The notes beneath the pieces are model-generated. The model was not told the origin of the DNA, made no database searches, and saw only the letters and a program-made list of their open reading frames with translations. A program made the position numbers and the translations under genes. Positions 10,600 through 21,831 of a stretch of DNA of 64,000 nt are shown here, in pieces. The DNA lies in NCBI RefSeq assembly GCF_031143425.1, contig NC_090444.1, positions 1,537,652,782 to 1,537,716,781 on the forward strand, given 5' to 3'. The stretch's first letter is position 1, and each line of letters begins with the position of its first letter. The stretch comes from Pleurodeles waltl. Its lineage: Eukaryota > Chordata > Amphibia > Caudata > Salamandridae.

Positions 10600-13250
10600 G
10601 AAATTACACACATTTCTAGTATCAATTAAAATAACCAAATGCCACCTCTATGTCATAATCATTCTATTGTAGAGCCTCTTTTGAGTTACAGGAAAATAAA
10701 ATTATATTTCTAGCTATTTTGGATCTAAACTTATATTCTAAAAATGTACCAGCTTTGCTGCCTTCTACATAAAGTTGTTGTTTAGTACTAAGTAATGCAT
10801 ATGCTGCCTTTTTCATATCTTATGCTTTGACTTGTTCTCTGAATGCTCGTATTTTTCACCAAACATTCATAAATGTGTTTATTGATGTATTCTTTCCAGT
10901 TCTTTCAGTTGTGATGCAAGTCATTTGTGAGTTTCAGCTCTGATTTTTCAATTCTGGATGAAATGACCATGCCTCTATTGTGTCCCATGAGATGCCAATA
11001 CTTGTGCCCTCTCATTGCTTTTCTATTATATTTAGTTTAATAAATGATTGCATGTATGCTTGTATGTCCTTGCATTTTAGTAGTCCAAATCCTAGTCTTC
11101 TATGTCCTGTCCTCCAGGAATCTGTCAACTTGGACATAGTAATAGTGTTTGGCGAGTGGTCTGACGTTGCTATGTGGACAATGTCACATTCTTGTACTCT
11201 GGGCAAGAACACTGAGGGGACCAGATAATGATACAGTGTCATGAAAACATTGTATTGCCAAAAAGAAAGTATAGTTTGTTACCTTTGATTGTTGAACAGA
11301 CTAAATATCAATTAATCCTAGAATATATTGCCAGTCCTGACTCTTCTTTGATATGGATCCTGCTTGGCCCATCCTCAAGGAGGATTTCTCGTTGTTGCTG
11401 TCCAGAACTAAGTTAAGGTCTACACCTATAATCATTTCATTCTATTCTACATTCACCATATATGTATTAACTGCTTTTGGGAGGTTCTTCAGACCAGAAT
11501 TGGGGGCATAAAGGTTGGACACTGTCCTATTCTCATTACCTGTATTACTAATCTCTCTGGCATTTATGACTTCCTGAGTTATCTCAACATTAAAGAATCA
11601 TTACTGTTTTGGTCCCATCCAAAATAAAGTACTATCTCAAAACCACTTAGATGTAAGGCTACCCCCATTTTTTAATTACGTTTTACCTGTATCAGGCATA
11701 TATCACTAGGAGACACACCAACCATGTTTAGTACTGCCAACCTTTGTGTGAGTGTTTTTAAATCCTGAGCATAAAAGCTAATTATTTTAAGCATTACTCC
11801 CCTTTAGTGTGTCTCTATTAAATGTGTAGGAGTCTAAATATGAAAAGGTCCTACAATCAGCCTCTCACTTAAGGATTATCAGGTACTGTGGATCACTCCC
11901 AGGACATTGGACACCTGTCAATCCCTTAACCATAATAACAATAACACACAAAGGAAACACTGAAAACTGGAACCATGTACTACCTGGCAAATTCCATTGA
12001 GGATTCCACTCCACCAAAGATATTCCAGGTATTACCATCTTCTAGTCGGAAAACATATGTTGTGTCCCCTCTCTTACCCATTACTATGCCTCAGATCTAT
12101 GAAGCATAGCTATTCATTATCTACTTTGCATATGCAAAGTTATACTGTCTGCCTTCATCCTGCGAGTCCATCGCTGATTCATCAGTATTTGTTAGCAGTC
12201 TCTTCTCCCACTTACTTCTTACAAACATTTCAGGACATTTGCTTTTGCTGCAACTATATCTTATTTTGATGATTTCTTTTCCTGTCCTCTTGCATTGCAC
12301 TTTCCACCACATAGATCTCAGCCCTTCCCATCTTGTTCCTTGTTCCAACATTTCAGATTGTAAGGCTCCTTTGTTGCAAATACCCAATAGTTTATGGGTT
12401 ACAATTAGCAACCTTTTCATTTTCTCCCACTTCTAGTGCAAAATATGCATAACTCATGAAAAAATAAGCCCACTGATGCAGCACTTCTTGTGATCGCAGG
12501 TGTGCGGTGGCAGCTTTGAACTCTTGTCTCTTGGCTAGCTTGTAGATGGAGATATCTTGAATTTTTTTTATCATGTGTGCCTGATATAGCAGCTCACCTC
12601 TTGTGCCACTGTCATAAGTTCCTCGTTTTCTTAGGAGAAGTACCTTCTTGTATGTCTATTTGAAGTAGAGTCTCTCCTTAGGCTAAATCATACTGTAATT
12701 TTAATATCTAGTTTCACTGGCCAATCTTCAGGTCTATCTATGATCAATTGAAGCCGTTCTCTAACACATCTATAGATATGTTGACCCACTCTTCCCATAG
12801 ACAGGCCTATTATTTGATTACTATTTAATCCTGATCTGTTTTCTGGGTCCTCCTGCTATAGTTGAAGTTCAGCCCTTCATTCATGAAGGTTTGTACTGTC
12901 TCTCATATTTGGTGTTCCTTCGATCTGTCATCTACTATTTTTTTATGGCCTCTACTCTAGTTCCCAATGAAATTAGGTTTACTTTTAGTTATTTGCAAAA
13001 AGATTTTGCTATCAGCTCTGAGGCTTTGTACTTGATCTTCTTCAGGAAGTCTGCAGAAAGCTCTGAACAATATCCACTCACTCTGTTTCCATTGTGCTCG
13101 ACATCGACCTATAGTGAACAAGCAGTGGCAATGGCAACCATTTTTGCTTCTGATATAGAGGTGCGCTTTTTTTATCAGTCTTCACTAACATTGAACACAA
13201 ACGCAGCACATAATTGATAGCACAAGTGTCTGAAATAAAATGAAACACGA
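10600..13250 (-). mobile_element. L1-type LINE remnant (ORF1 and part of ORF2)
   Basis: Read on the minus strand. An ORF1-like region (about 13210-12390) contains ENRSGLNSNQIIGLS, matching the ENRSRRNNIRIxG motif of L1 ORF1, and later YKLAKRQEFKAATAHLRSQ followed by a W-x-Y-F block like the ORF1 C-terminal domain. ORF2 starts near 11797 (MLKIISFYAQDLKT). It shows the endonuclease motifs VSNLYAPNSGLKNLPKAV, then GVDLNLVLDS and SDHSPNTI near 11170, and ends in a KQQLYVEGSKAG-like stretch near 10780 just before the reverse transcriptase. Stops and frameshifts break both frames. The reverse transcriptase is absent because copy 1 of the Harbinger element abuts it. Class is well supported; the subfamily is not resolved. 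Confidence 0.75.
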
Positions 13251-13259
13251 CATCAGGCA

Positions 13260-15938
13260 GACACAAGAAACAAAGAAAAGCAAAGCTCCCTCACGCGCAC
13301 AGATACATACAGACACATTTCACTGCATTTCACTACATCTGGTCACAGTCCCAGCCACTGCAAGCAAATAAACTCAAACCCTGTTACTGGAGGCTACCTA
13401 TTCTGCTGCATTCATGGCAAATATTGGTAGATTATAGTTTTATTCAGCTATTACCGGATGGTGGAGCTTACCATGAGGTCAGGCACATTCAGCAAACTGA
13501 TCACCACAAAGACCTTACAAACAAGAGTCTTAAAAATAATAGTCACCTGAAGCTCAGTTGATCTGCATGAAGAATCTTGAACTCTGCATTGATGCCTAAT
13601 TTTTCGAAAAACTGTTAATGAGATGACTTCGAAATGAAAGTTATTTTATTTTGTACATCTGTACACCAACAGCTATTCAATTATAGGAGTTTTGTTGTAC
13701 CACAGTATTATGCAAACTGGCTTTAGGCTTTTCTTTAATGGAGAAGGGACTGGGAAAGCCACATCCAGGAATCACTTCTAACTACCCTGTCTTCTATCAA
13801 CAGTCTTCATCTCATTGGCTGAGCCAGTGCAAGAACTTCCAATGGGTCGAGAAGGCATGGACCTGTGGAATGGCCAAGAGAAAGTTGCAACGGTGAAATT
13901 TTGAAACATCTCAGCCAATTAACAGCTGGCAATATTTTTTTTTAACAATGAAATGTGACCACACTTTTTCACATCTAATAGAATGTGATTCAACCTAGTT
14001 GAGTTCTTGTAAATATCTTTGATTGTAAGTTTTGACTCAACTTCTTCTAAAAGTTTTACAACTTTGTTACTAATTCATTTCTGTATCAAAATGTTAATAC
14101 AATAAGGAAGTGGTGAAGCAGATGTATGAATAAATAACACTACAAAATTCCTGATGTTTATTGAAATAATGGAAACCTAGTCTGCCTCATTTAAGAGTTT
14201 TGCATTATTTGTGTATATATATGAAAGCTAGCACAGTTCCTTACAAAATGTAATATTTACGATGGCTACTTATTTGAGAGATGGAAGGAATCCAGTCAAA
14301 CGGCGGATATATCAAGATGTATACAGAATATCAGTGTGACCTGTTTTTGCTCGCAGGCAATATGGCACAATGACCTCTTTTAATGTAGGTGAAAAACATA
14401 CCCAAAATACACAGGCCATTCGATATACCATTTAGAAAGCATTTTGCCCTTGCGAAACAAATGTGCCATTATGCCAAAACGCAAAGTAAAATGTTCAAAA
14501 TGCAAATCTTTTGGAAGCTGTATTAACTAATTTCTAGAAAATATATACATTTTACACAATAGTTCTGTCTCCAAAATGCATATTGCTCCTCCAATTGATC
14601 TACTCCTGTACTTCAAAATGGAAGTCTAAAAGTCCGTTTTTGTATACCAAAATGTACATGTTTATTATTTAGAAGTGTTATATAAAATGCTTCAATCAAC
14701 AGAAAGGATGGCTGGTCTAAGAAACCGATGTCGAAAGGGAATGATGGACTACAGTGGTCAATAACTGTAGTTAGCCAATTTAAAGTAAATTATGCCATCA
14801 ATCACTAAAACCCAGTGTAAGCTAACACTTGAAAAACAGTAAATTTAAAATCTGCATTAACAATAAACACACTAAGTGCCTAACGTTTGCCACTTGGGAA
14901 ATGTTTTTAATTAAACAGTTGCTATTTATACAATATAATTCAGACATGCTTATCGATTTTCATGAACACTGAACGTTAGCATAGGTGTAAGGGAAATCTA
15001 TATTGAATTTACAGAAGAACCCAGTACAATCAACTGAAAGAAAGCTTCTGTTATATGTTCGTTCCATTGACCACTTCATAATTTTTAGCAAAGATGGATT
15101 TGAATATTTCTGCATTTTAAGTAGATATGCACTAATTTCAGGTTTCTGTATCTAGGTACATAGATTATAGGAAGATATCATTACACAGAGGGTGCATCAC
15201 ATTCCAGGAGTGAGGTATCAGTTTTCTCACTGTGAAATTACATTCAAATTCACCACAATTCCTTTAATTAATGTGTCACCTCAAATAAATGATTTTGATT
15301 GTACTGAAAATCTTGTATCACTCCTGCAGACAGTGAACATTGCGAGGGTGCTCATGCACCCTGCTGGCTCGATTACAAGCCTGAGACAATGCTGTAGCCT
15401 GTTTCCCGCTATTCTGGCGAGCAAAAACCTAGGTTTTAGCCTGCCAGCCTAGCGGGAATCTCTTAATGGATCCTGTGGGGAGGTAGCCAGTGTGGCTGCA
15501 ACCTCCCTGTCGGAAGTTCAGCTATATTGCAAAACTGTCTGCCAAACTCCTTTCAGGCCCTACGTTCTCTACACTAGCCTCCTGATTGACTCCTGATTGT
15601 CTCTTGATCGGACTTCCTGCTAATTTCTTATTTTTAAACCCTTAAGTGCCATGTAGGCTATCCTAGCATTAGCTCTCAGTGCAGAAAGCCACCAGCAGTG
15701 AAGGAGCCAGCTTATCTCTCGTAGTTTCAAACATAGCCTATTACCAGACAGTGAGATAGAAAATTAAATTGCCACGTTGCCTTGGGAATCAAAATCTTTG
15801 ATCTGGTTGTGCTGTTATGAAAGGTCAAGAAGCCACAGGGCAATCAAGCGGCATAGAAGCCCTTGGACCATTGACCTAATCTTATTTCTCCATCCCTTCT
15901 GCTAAACTTTGTAGGTCTTTGTTTTCATGTCCTCTCAT
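13260..15938. other. no recognisable feature
   Basis: About 2.7 kb of AT-rich sequence. The open frames are short. I see no tandem repeat, long inverted repeat or protein similarity. Confidence 0.5.
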
Positions 15939-16134
15939 GTCACCCTTCAGGCCCACACTTCCTATGTTGCAGTCTGTCACCCTTCAGGCCCACCCTTGCT
16001 ATGTTGCCATCTGGTCCCTCCTGAGGGCCCGGTGTTCTATTTTCCCACTTGGCTAGCTCATGTGAGCTAGCCAAATGGAACAATAGCACTCCAGGCCCTG
16101 AGAAGGAGGGACCAAAAGGCAACATGGCAAGGGG
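15939..16134. repeat. 36-bp tandem pair running into a 62-bp-arm hairpin
   Basis: TGTCACCCTTCAGGCCCAC occurs at 15939 and again at 15975. From 15993 the sequence forms an imperfect hairpin. The left arm (CCCTTGCTATGTTGCC...GGCTAGCTCA) pairs with the right arm that ends GGCAACATGGCAAGGG at 16134, with the centre at about 16063. The size and symmetry suggest a small foldback element or a piece of one. Confidence 0.7.
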
Positions 16135-16199
16135 CGCTGCAGGTGGTGGAAGTGCCGGGACTTGTCCCCTCCCGGACAACCTCCTCAACAAATGAGGTA

Positions 16200-17046
16200 A
16201 GTGGATCGTCTGACGGGGGTGTGAGTGTGTGAGTGCATGTGTGAATGTTGTGAATGTAGGGGGCGGGGGTGTTTGTGGGTGCGTGTCTGCATGTGTGAGT
16301 GATTGTGGATGGGTGAGGGGGGGTGATTGTGGATCGGGTGTGGGTGTGTGATTGTGGATGGGGTGGGGTGTGTGTGAGTGTTTGTGGATGGGGTGGGGGT
16401 GTGTGTGAGTGTTTGTGGATGGGGTGGCGGTGTGATTGTTTGTGGATGGGGTGGAGGGGTGTGAGTGTTTGTGGATAGGGTAGGGAGTGAGTGCATGAGT
16501 GTGAGTGATTAAGTGCGTGAGTGCGATTGAGCAGATGCAAAGGGTAAGTGTGTGTATGCATGTGTATGTAAGTGGACGGAGAGGAGGATGCATGTTTGTG
16601 TGAGTGAATGGGGAGAGCTGGTGTGTGTGTGTGTGTCAGTGGATGGGGAGAGTGGGTGAGTGGGTGAGTGCGTGTATGCGGTGCAGGGAGGAGGTGAATG
16701 TGAATTTATGTATGTGCTGGGGGAGAGGGAAAGGGGGAGTGAATGTATGTATGTGCAGGGGAGAGGGGGCAGTGAATTTTTGTATGCGCTGGGGAGAGGG
16801 GTGAGTGAATATATGTATGCGCTGGAGGGGGAGGCTGCATGAATGGATGCATGTGGGTGAAGGGGCGTGAATGTGGGTATGCGCACGGGGAGGTAGAGGT
16901 GAATGCATGCGTGAGTGCAGTGTTTGTGTTTGTATGTTAGTTTGAATGAGGGTGTGACGCGAGTGCGTGAGTTAGTGGGGGCTGTGTTTGTGTATGGGAG
17001 TATGTGGGTGCCTGTGTGTGGGTATGTGGGCGTGTGTGTGAGTGTA
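16200..17046. repeat. GT-rich minisatellite and simple repeats
   Basis: The plus strand is almost wholly G and T with scattered A. Sub-blocks have periods near 30 (GTTTGTGGATGGGGTGG, about 16300-16480) and near 38 (GAATGTATGTATGTGC, about 16695-16830). All long minus-strand frames here (His/Thr/Pro-rich) come from the repeat and are not genes. Confidence 0.85.
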
Positions 17047-17366
17047 TCCTGGCAACAGGAATGCTTATTCCTGTTGCAGGATGCAAAACCGCCAGCTTTT
17101 TCTGGCGGTGTGACCACCAGAAAAATGCGGGCGGTCTCCCGCCTCGTAATACCACTAGTGGTATTATGGCGTCTGTCGTGCTGGAGGTGCTCACCTCCAG
17201 CCCGGTGGACTGCGGAAAAGAGGCGGGATTGGCAGAGTATTGGCGGTTTGGCTCCGGCCATACAGCCAAACTTGTAATTTGGCAGTCTTCGCTGGCGACC
17301 CATCGGTGGTGAGACCACCACCACGGCCTTGGTGGTCTTCGGACCGACAGGGTCAGAATGAGGGCC
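17047..17366. mobile_element. Harbinger-type right end built of consecutive hairpins
   Basis: It ends GGTCAGAATGAGGGCC followed by ATA, the same right tip as copy 2 (26707-26722). Before it come consecutive hairpins: CCTGGCAACAGGAAT with its complement (17047-17082), ACCGCCAG with CTGGCGGT, AATACCAC with GTGGTATT, and GCTGGAGGTG with CACCTCCAGC. I cannot find the matching left tip, so this is a truncated or rearranged non-autonomous element. The GT-rich block to its left may belong to it. Confidence 0.7.
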
Positions 17367-17630
17367 ATATTGATGCTCAGTGAATAACTGACGAGTGCTG
17401 AGGAACAAATGAAGAGGCGGCTCACAGTTGCTCTCTATGCACTGTAGGCTCTTAATAGGGTGGAATGACCCTTTTGGGGAGGTAGTAGGATAGTCTGACA
17501 TTTATGATTATTTCATATGATCAGTGCAAAATGTATGTCATCTATTAGAGTTGTACATTTGATAATGGATTGTGCCCCTCATTCTCTAGTTATAAATAGC
17601 ATAACAGACAAGGGTGCCTCTTAAGACATA

Positions 17631-17731
17631 GGTGGTCATTCTGACCTCGGCGGTAAAAGGCGCCTACCGCCGGTCAGAAATCCTCCATAATTCCGCCGCG
17701 GTCGCGGTAACCCGCCACGGTCATTCTGACC
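17631..17731. promoter_or_regulatory. left terminal region with repeated tip motif
   Basis: The interrupted palindrome GGTCATTCTGACC lies in the inverted repeat (17634-17646) and again at 17719-17731, 85 bases inside, amid CCGCC/GGCGG motifs. Such subterminal copies are likely protein-binding sites for transposition (inference). Confidence 0.6.
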
Positions 17732-18019
17732 CGCAGCAGCCAAACCTCCGAAAATCCGACAGCCACAACAGACCGCCAGACCAGCGGTCGGCGGAAAAGT
17801 GGAGGTGACCAAACCTCCACCGTCACGCCAACAGAAATACGCCCATGCCATTACGACCCACGAATCCACGCGGCGGTCTTTCAAACGCGGTTTTCCATTG
17901 GCGGTACACACCGCCGCGGTCAGAATACACACAAACGAACAAAACTCAGCCACATTGGCCGATTTGAATTCCACACACCTGATACACATACACACACCAC
18001 TCCCACACACACAATACAA

Positions 18020-18025
18020 TATAAA
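18020..18025 (+). promoter_or_regulatory. TATA box of the Myb/SANT-like gene, copy 2
   Basis: TATAAA about 205 bases before the ATG at 18231, in a CA-rich leader conserved with copy 1 (2477). Confidence 0.5.
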
Positions 18026-18230
18026 ACACACACCCACATCACCCACAAACCCCTTCGACCAAAATCCAAAAAGAAGCACTGAGAGACACAGCAGCGATCA
18101 CAGAACACCATCACACAGAGGCACACTACACCATCACCCACACAATATCCACACACAAAACAACACACACCACCACACTCAACACACTTAACTACACATA
18201 CTCCACCCCACACATCATACACACCACTCC

Positions 18231-19817
18231 ATGGCACCCCAAAGACACCCCCGCTTCTCAGACGAAGAACTCAGGGTCATGGTGGAGGAAATCGTTCGGG
18301 TAGAGCCCCAGCTCTTCGGCACACAGATCCAATACACCAGCATTGCCCGGAGGACGGAGCTATGGCAGAGGATTGTCGACAGGGTCAACGCTGTGGGACA
18401 GCACCCCAGAAATCGGGAAGACATCAGGAAGCGATGGAACGACCTACGGGGGAAGGTGCGTTCCATGGTATCCAGGCACAACATCGCCGTGCAGAAGACT
18501 GGCGGAGGACCCCCACCTCAACCCCCACAATTTACAACATGGGAGGAGGAAGTCTTGAACATCCTGCATCCTGACGGCCTCGCAGGAGTCGGCGGAGGAA
18601 TGGATTCTGGTAAGTTGAAGCTTCAATACTGCTTCCCCCCCACCTGCATGCCAAATCATACCCCAACCCTCACCCCCATCCTCGAACCCCACCCTCACCC
18701 CCACCCCCATCCTCACCCCCACCCTCACCCCCACCACCATCCTCACCCCCACCACCATCCTCACCCCCACCCCCAGCACACCTATTCCCTGCAATGTCTC
18801 ACCATCACAACCCACACATCCCAAAACCTAGGCCTGCATGCGTCCACTAAGCATGGACACCCATCACCAAAGCATGCCCAATGCATATACACATCCCCCC
18901 CACAAGCCACCCTCACCAAAGCCCCCACACACGAATGCCAGCACTTGGGGACATGGGAACCCACAGATACACCCATATGGCACACATTGAAACTATAACC
19001 ATACCTCTATACCCCTGCAGGACCCGACCGCCAACACACCGCCACGGAGGGCCCAGAATTCTCCACACCCCCCACCCAAGAGGCCGTCAGCAATGACAGC
19101 AGCTCTGTCGACCTGGACACTGATGACCAGCCCGGACCATCGGGGACCTCTGGACAGTCGGTTCCCCTCACACAGGCACAGGCCACTACAGACCCAAACC
19201 CCTCTGGGAACACCAGCACAGCTCCCACCCAGCGGGCCCATGCCTCTGTCTCCAGGGCGCGTCAATCTGCGGTGTGTCTACCACTACAGGGCACCCAGGA
19301 TAACCCACCACCCCAACAACAACAGGGACCTGGGGGCAGTGGTAGTGGGCACACCGGCCAGGGGGCAGAGGCCCAGGGAAACAGGGCAACTCGGAGGGCA
19401 GCTGTGCGACAGGGGGGGGACGGGCCCAGGGAACCCACTCTCCACGAGGCCCTCACCACCATCATGGGAGCATACAACCGCTCCCAGGAGACGATGGCGA
19501 CGGTACTGGCCAGGTTCCAGGAGATCCAGGTACTGCAGGAGGAACACTATCGGGGGTACAGGGAGGACATCAGAGCCCTCACCTCCACCCTGGTTACCAT
19601 GGTAGGGCTGCTGCAGGAACTCATCAACACCAGGACGGACACTCAACAACAACAAAGGGCCCCTGCCACTAGCCTGGACCAAGAACAGCCAACCACCTCC
19701 ACCGGCGCTAGTGGACAGGAGGCCCCCGCACAACAGCAGCCCACCAGACCCCCACCTCCTGCAGGAGAAGAACCACCCCGCAAGAGGGCCCTGAGATCTC
19801 GCAAGAAGACAGAGTAG
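18231..19817 (+). CDS. Harbinger Myb/SANT-like DNA-binding protein (2 exons, 391 aa)
   Basis: Exon 1 is 18231-18609 and exon 2 is 19021-19817. The donor is GTAAGT at 18610, the acceptor CTGCAG ends at 19020, and the joined frame stays open to a TAG. Residues about 7-95 form a Myb/SANT-like trihelix domain (Myb_DNA-bind_5 type): PRFSDEELRVMVEEIVRVEP, a W in ELWQRIVDRVNAVG, and KRWNDLRGKVRSMV. A Pro/Gln/Thr-rich linker follows, then a helical stretch (LHEALTTIMGAYNRSQETMA to LTSTLVTMVGLLQELI) able to form a coiled coil, and a basic end (RKRALRSRKKTE) that looks like a nuclear signal. In known Harbinger elements the Myb-like partner binds the transposase, carries it into the nucleus and recruits it to element ends. 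Its gene converges on the transposase gene. The start is the first ATG before the domain and is conserved in copy 1. Confidence 0.9.
18660..18778 (+). repeat. C-rich simple repeat in the intron
   Basis: Runs of CACCCTCACCCCCAC-type repeats fill the middle of the 411-nt intron of the Myb/SANT-like gene. Copy 1 lacks this expansion, so it is a recent change. Confidence 0.8.
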
Positions 19818-20030
19818 GATGTCAAGACCCCCGCCAGCAAAGGATACCACCTGATGTCATCCCACTGTCCCACATTGTCACCCTGTCCATCCTTGAACTG
19901 CCCATGCTCCATCTCTCCACAGGCCTATGGACAATGCACCTGTGTGACTGTTACTCTGGACTCTGCCATGGACATTCCTTCACCATAGCCCCCACCCCCT
20001 TGAAACCACCCATCCCATTTTGAGCACTGA

Positions 20031-20036
20031 AATAAA
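20031..20036 (+). terminator. polyadenylation signal AATAAA, copy 2
   Basis: Lies about 215 bases after the stop of the Myb/SANT-like gene and is conserved with copy 1 (4374). It sits before the 3' end of the opposing transposase gene. Confidence 0.65.
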
Positions 20037-20325
20037 CACCTATTTTGCACAAAACTATCTGGAGTCTGGCTGTGAGTTCAAAATATTGTAATTGACATGA
20101 CCGTGCAAATATGTCCTTGTACATAGTGAAGTCAACAAACAGCTGCCACAAAGCTGTAGTCCATGGGGAAACGAAGCACAGGACTCGTAGTGGGGACCCC
20201 AGATCTGAAATAGGGAGGGAAAAGCCACAACTCAGTCATCATACACTGGGGCAAATAGACAGGCAGCAGAGATGCAGGAGAGTATTTTACATTTACTAAA
20301 TTATGTTTGAATTGTTACCTGTGTC

Positions 20326-21330
20326 CTATTGGAAGTACTGTGCAATGATTCTGTCCCTGTTGTCTGTTTCATCCCCGTCGTCTTCCTCCTCTTCACTCTC
20401 CACAGGTTCCACAGCTGCCACAACACCACCATCTGGACCATCCTCCTGCAGGAAAGGCACCTGGCGGCGCAAAGCCAGGTTGTGAAGCATGCAGCAGGCC
20501 ACGATGATGTGACACACCTTCTTAGGTGAGTACATTAGGGATCCACCTGTCATATGCAGGCACCGAAACCTGGCCTTTAGGAGGCCGAAGGTGCGTTCGA
20601 TCACCCTCCTAGTACGCCCATGGGCCTCATTGTACCGTTCCTCTGCCCTGGTCCGGGGATTCCTTACTGGGGTCAGTAGCCACGACAGGTTGGGGTACCC
20701 AGAGTCCCCCAATAGCCATACACGGTGTCTCTCTAGCTGTTCCATCACGTAAGGGATGCTGCTATTCCTTAGGATGTAGGCGTCATGCACTGACCCAGGG
20801 AATTTGGCATTTACATGCGAGATGTACTGGTCAGCCAAACACACCACCTGGATGTTCATGGAATGGTAACTTATTCTGTTCCTGTACACCTGCTCCCTGT
20901 CTCTTGGGGGAACCAAAGCCACATGGGTCTCATCAATGGCACCAATGACGTTGGGAATATGTCCAAGGGCATAGAAATCACCCTTCACTGTAGCCAATTC
21001 GCCCACCTCAGGGAAAAGGATGTAGCTCCTCATGTATTTCATCAGGGCAGACAACACTCTGGATAACACCTTCGAAAACATGGGCTGAGACATACCAGAA
21101 GCAATTCCCACTGTTGTCTGAAATGACCCACTTGCCAAGAAATGGAGTACTGACAGGACCTGCACCAGAGGGGGAATCCCTGTGGGTTGGCGGATGGGGG
21201 ACATCAGGTCGGGCTCCAGCTGGGCACACAGTTCATGTATAGTGGCACGGTCAAGCCGGTAGGTCAGGATAATGTGGCGTGCTTCCATTGTCGACAGGTC
21301 CACCAGCGGCCTGTACACGGGAGGATTCAT
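20326..21330 (-). CDS. Harbinger DDE transposase (334 aa, intronless)
   Basis: This is the enzyme that cuts and pastes the element. From the ATG at 21330 the protein starts MNPPVYRPLVDLSTMEARHI. The DDE_Tnp_4/HARBI1-type catalytic core carries Asp133 in GAIDETHVALVPP, Asp209 in LLGDSGYPN, and Glu245 in RRVIERTFGLLKARFRCL, with exactly 35 residues between Asp209 and Glu245. The conserved block FPGSVHDAYILRNS lies between. The C-terminus is acidic (ESEEEEDDGDETD). The frame is also open 22 codons upstream of this ATG (HVVLPRHRPLGLARR), so translation or an upstream exon could add residues. A GTAACA donor-like site follows the stop, so there may be a 3'UTR intron. The intron present at GDSGYP in copies 1 and 3 is absent. 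It looks fully functional. Confidence 0.92.
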   Translation of the reverse strand: MNPPVYRPLVDLSTMEARHIILTYRLDRATIHELCAQLEPDLMSPIRQPTGIPPLVQVLSVLHFLASGSFQTTVGIASGMSQPMFSKVLSRVLSALMKYMRSYILFPEVGELATVKGDFYALGHIPNVIGAIDETHVALVPPRDREQVYRNRISYHSMNIQVVCLADQYISHVNAKFPGSVHDAYILRNSSIPYVMEQLERHRVWLLGDSGYPNLSWLLTPVRNPRTRAEERYNEAHGRTRRVIERTFGLLKARFRCLHMTGGSLMYSPKKVCHIIVACCMLHNLALRRQVPFLQEDGPDGGVVAAVEPVESEEEEDDGDETDNRDRIIAQYFQ

Positions 21331-21831
21331 CCGTCTCCTCGCCAAACCCAGGGGACGGTGCCTAGGAAGGACAACATGGAGCACACAGTCAAGCAACCCA
21401 CAGGTACGTACTCACAGCTTGCACAGTAAACGATTCTCTATGCAGTGAATGGCGTGTCTGAGTGGCTATGCAAGGCCTAGGCCTGTGTGTCGCAGTTGAA
21501 ATTGAGCCATGTGGACCCTCGAAATGGCGGCTGCCTGACCTGTGAAGTGTGACAATGGGATGTGAGGTCAATGCGCTGGCGTGGCACACAGCGGCGGTCG
21601 GCGGTCGGCGGTCGAAGACCGCGGCGTGAAGCCGCATTGGTTAACATTGAAGCCTATGGGTTTCAGGAGCCAATGGCGAAGGGCGCCGGCTGTGGCGGTA
21701 CGCACCGCCGCGGTACGCACCGCCGCGGGCGTGACCGCTATTTTCTATCTACTTATTCACTCGCGACTTGAACTTTCACAGGAGAGGACCTATACTGCAA
21801 GTGTTGCTGTGACCTCGGTCTGGAAGGGACA
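21331..21831. promoter_or_regulatory. shared region between divergent transposase and third gene
   Basis: The transposase (-) and the third gene (+) start about 500 bases apart. The region holds GC-rich tandem motifs: GGTCGGCGGTCGGC repeats at about 21596-21625 and two GGTACGCACCGCCGC units at about 21697-21728. The same interval in copy 1 is 5742-6208. A shared promoter is an inference from layout; no clear TATA box stands out. Confidence 0.45.

Noticed and set aside
16067..17501. Minus-strand His/Thr/Pro-rich frames of up to 330 codons
   Set aside because: They are the complement of the GT-rich minisatellite and of the hairpin-rich Harbinger end; no conserved domain or start context.
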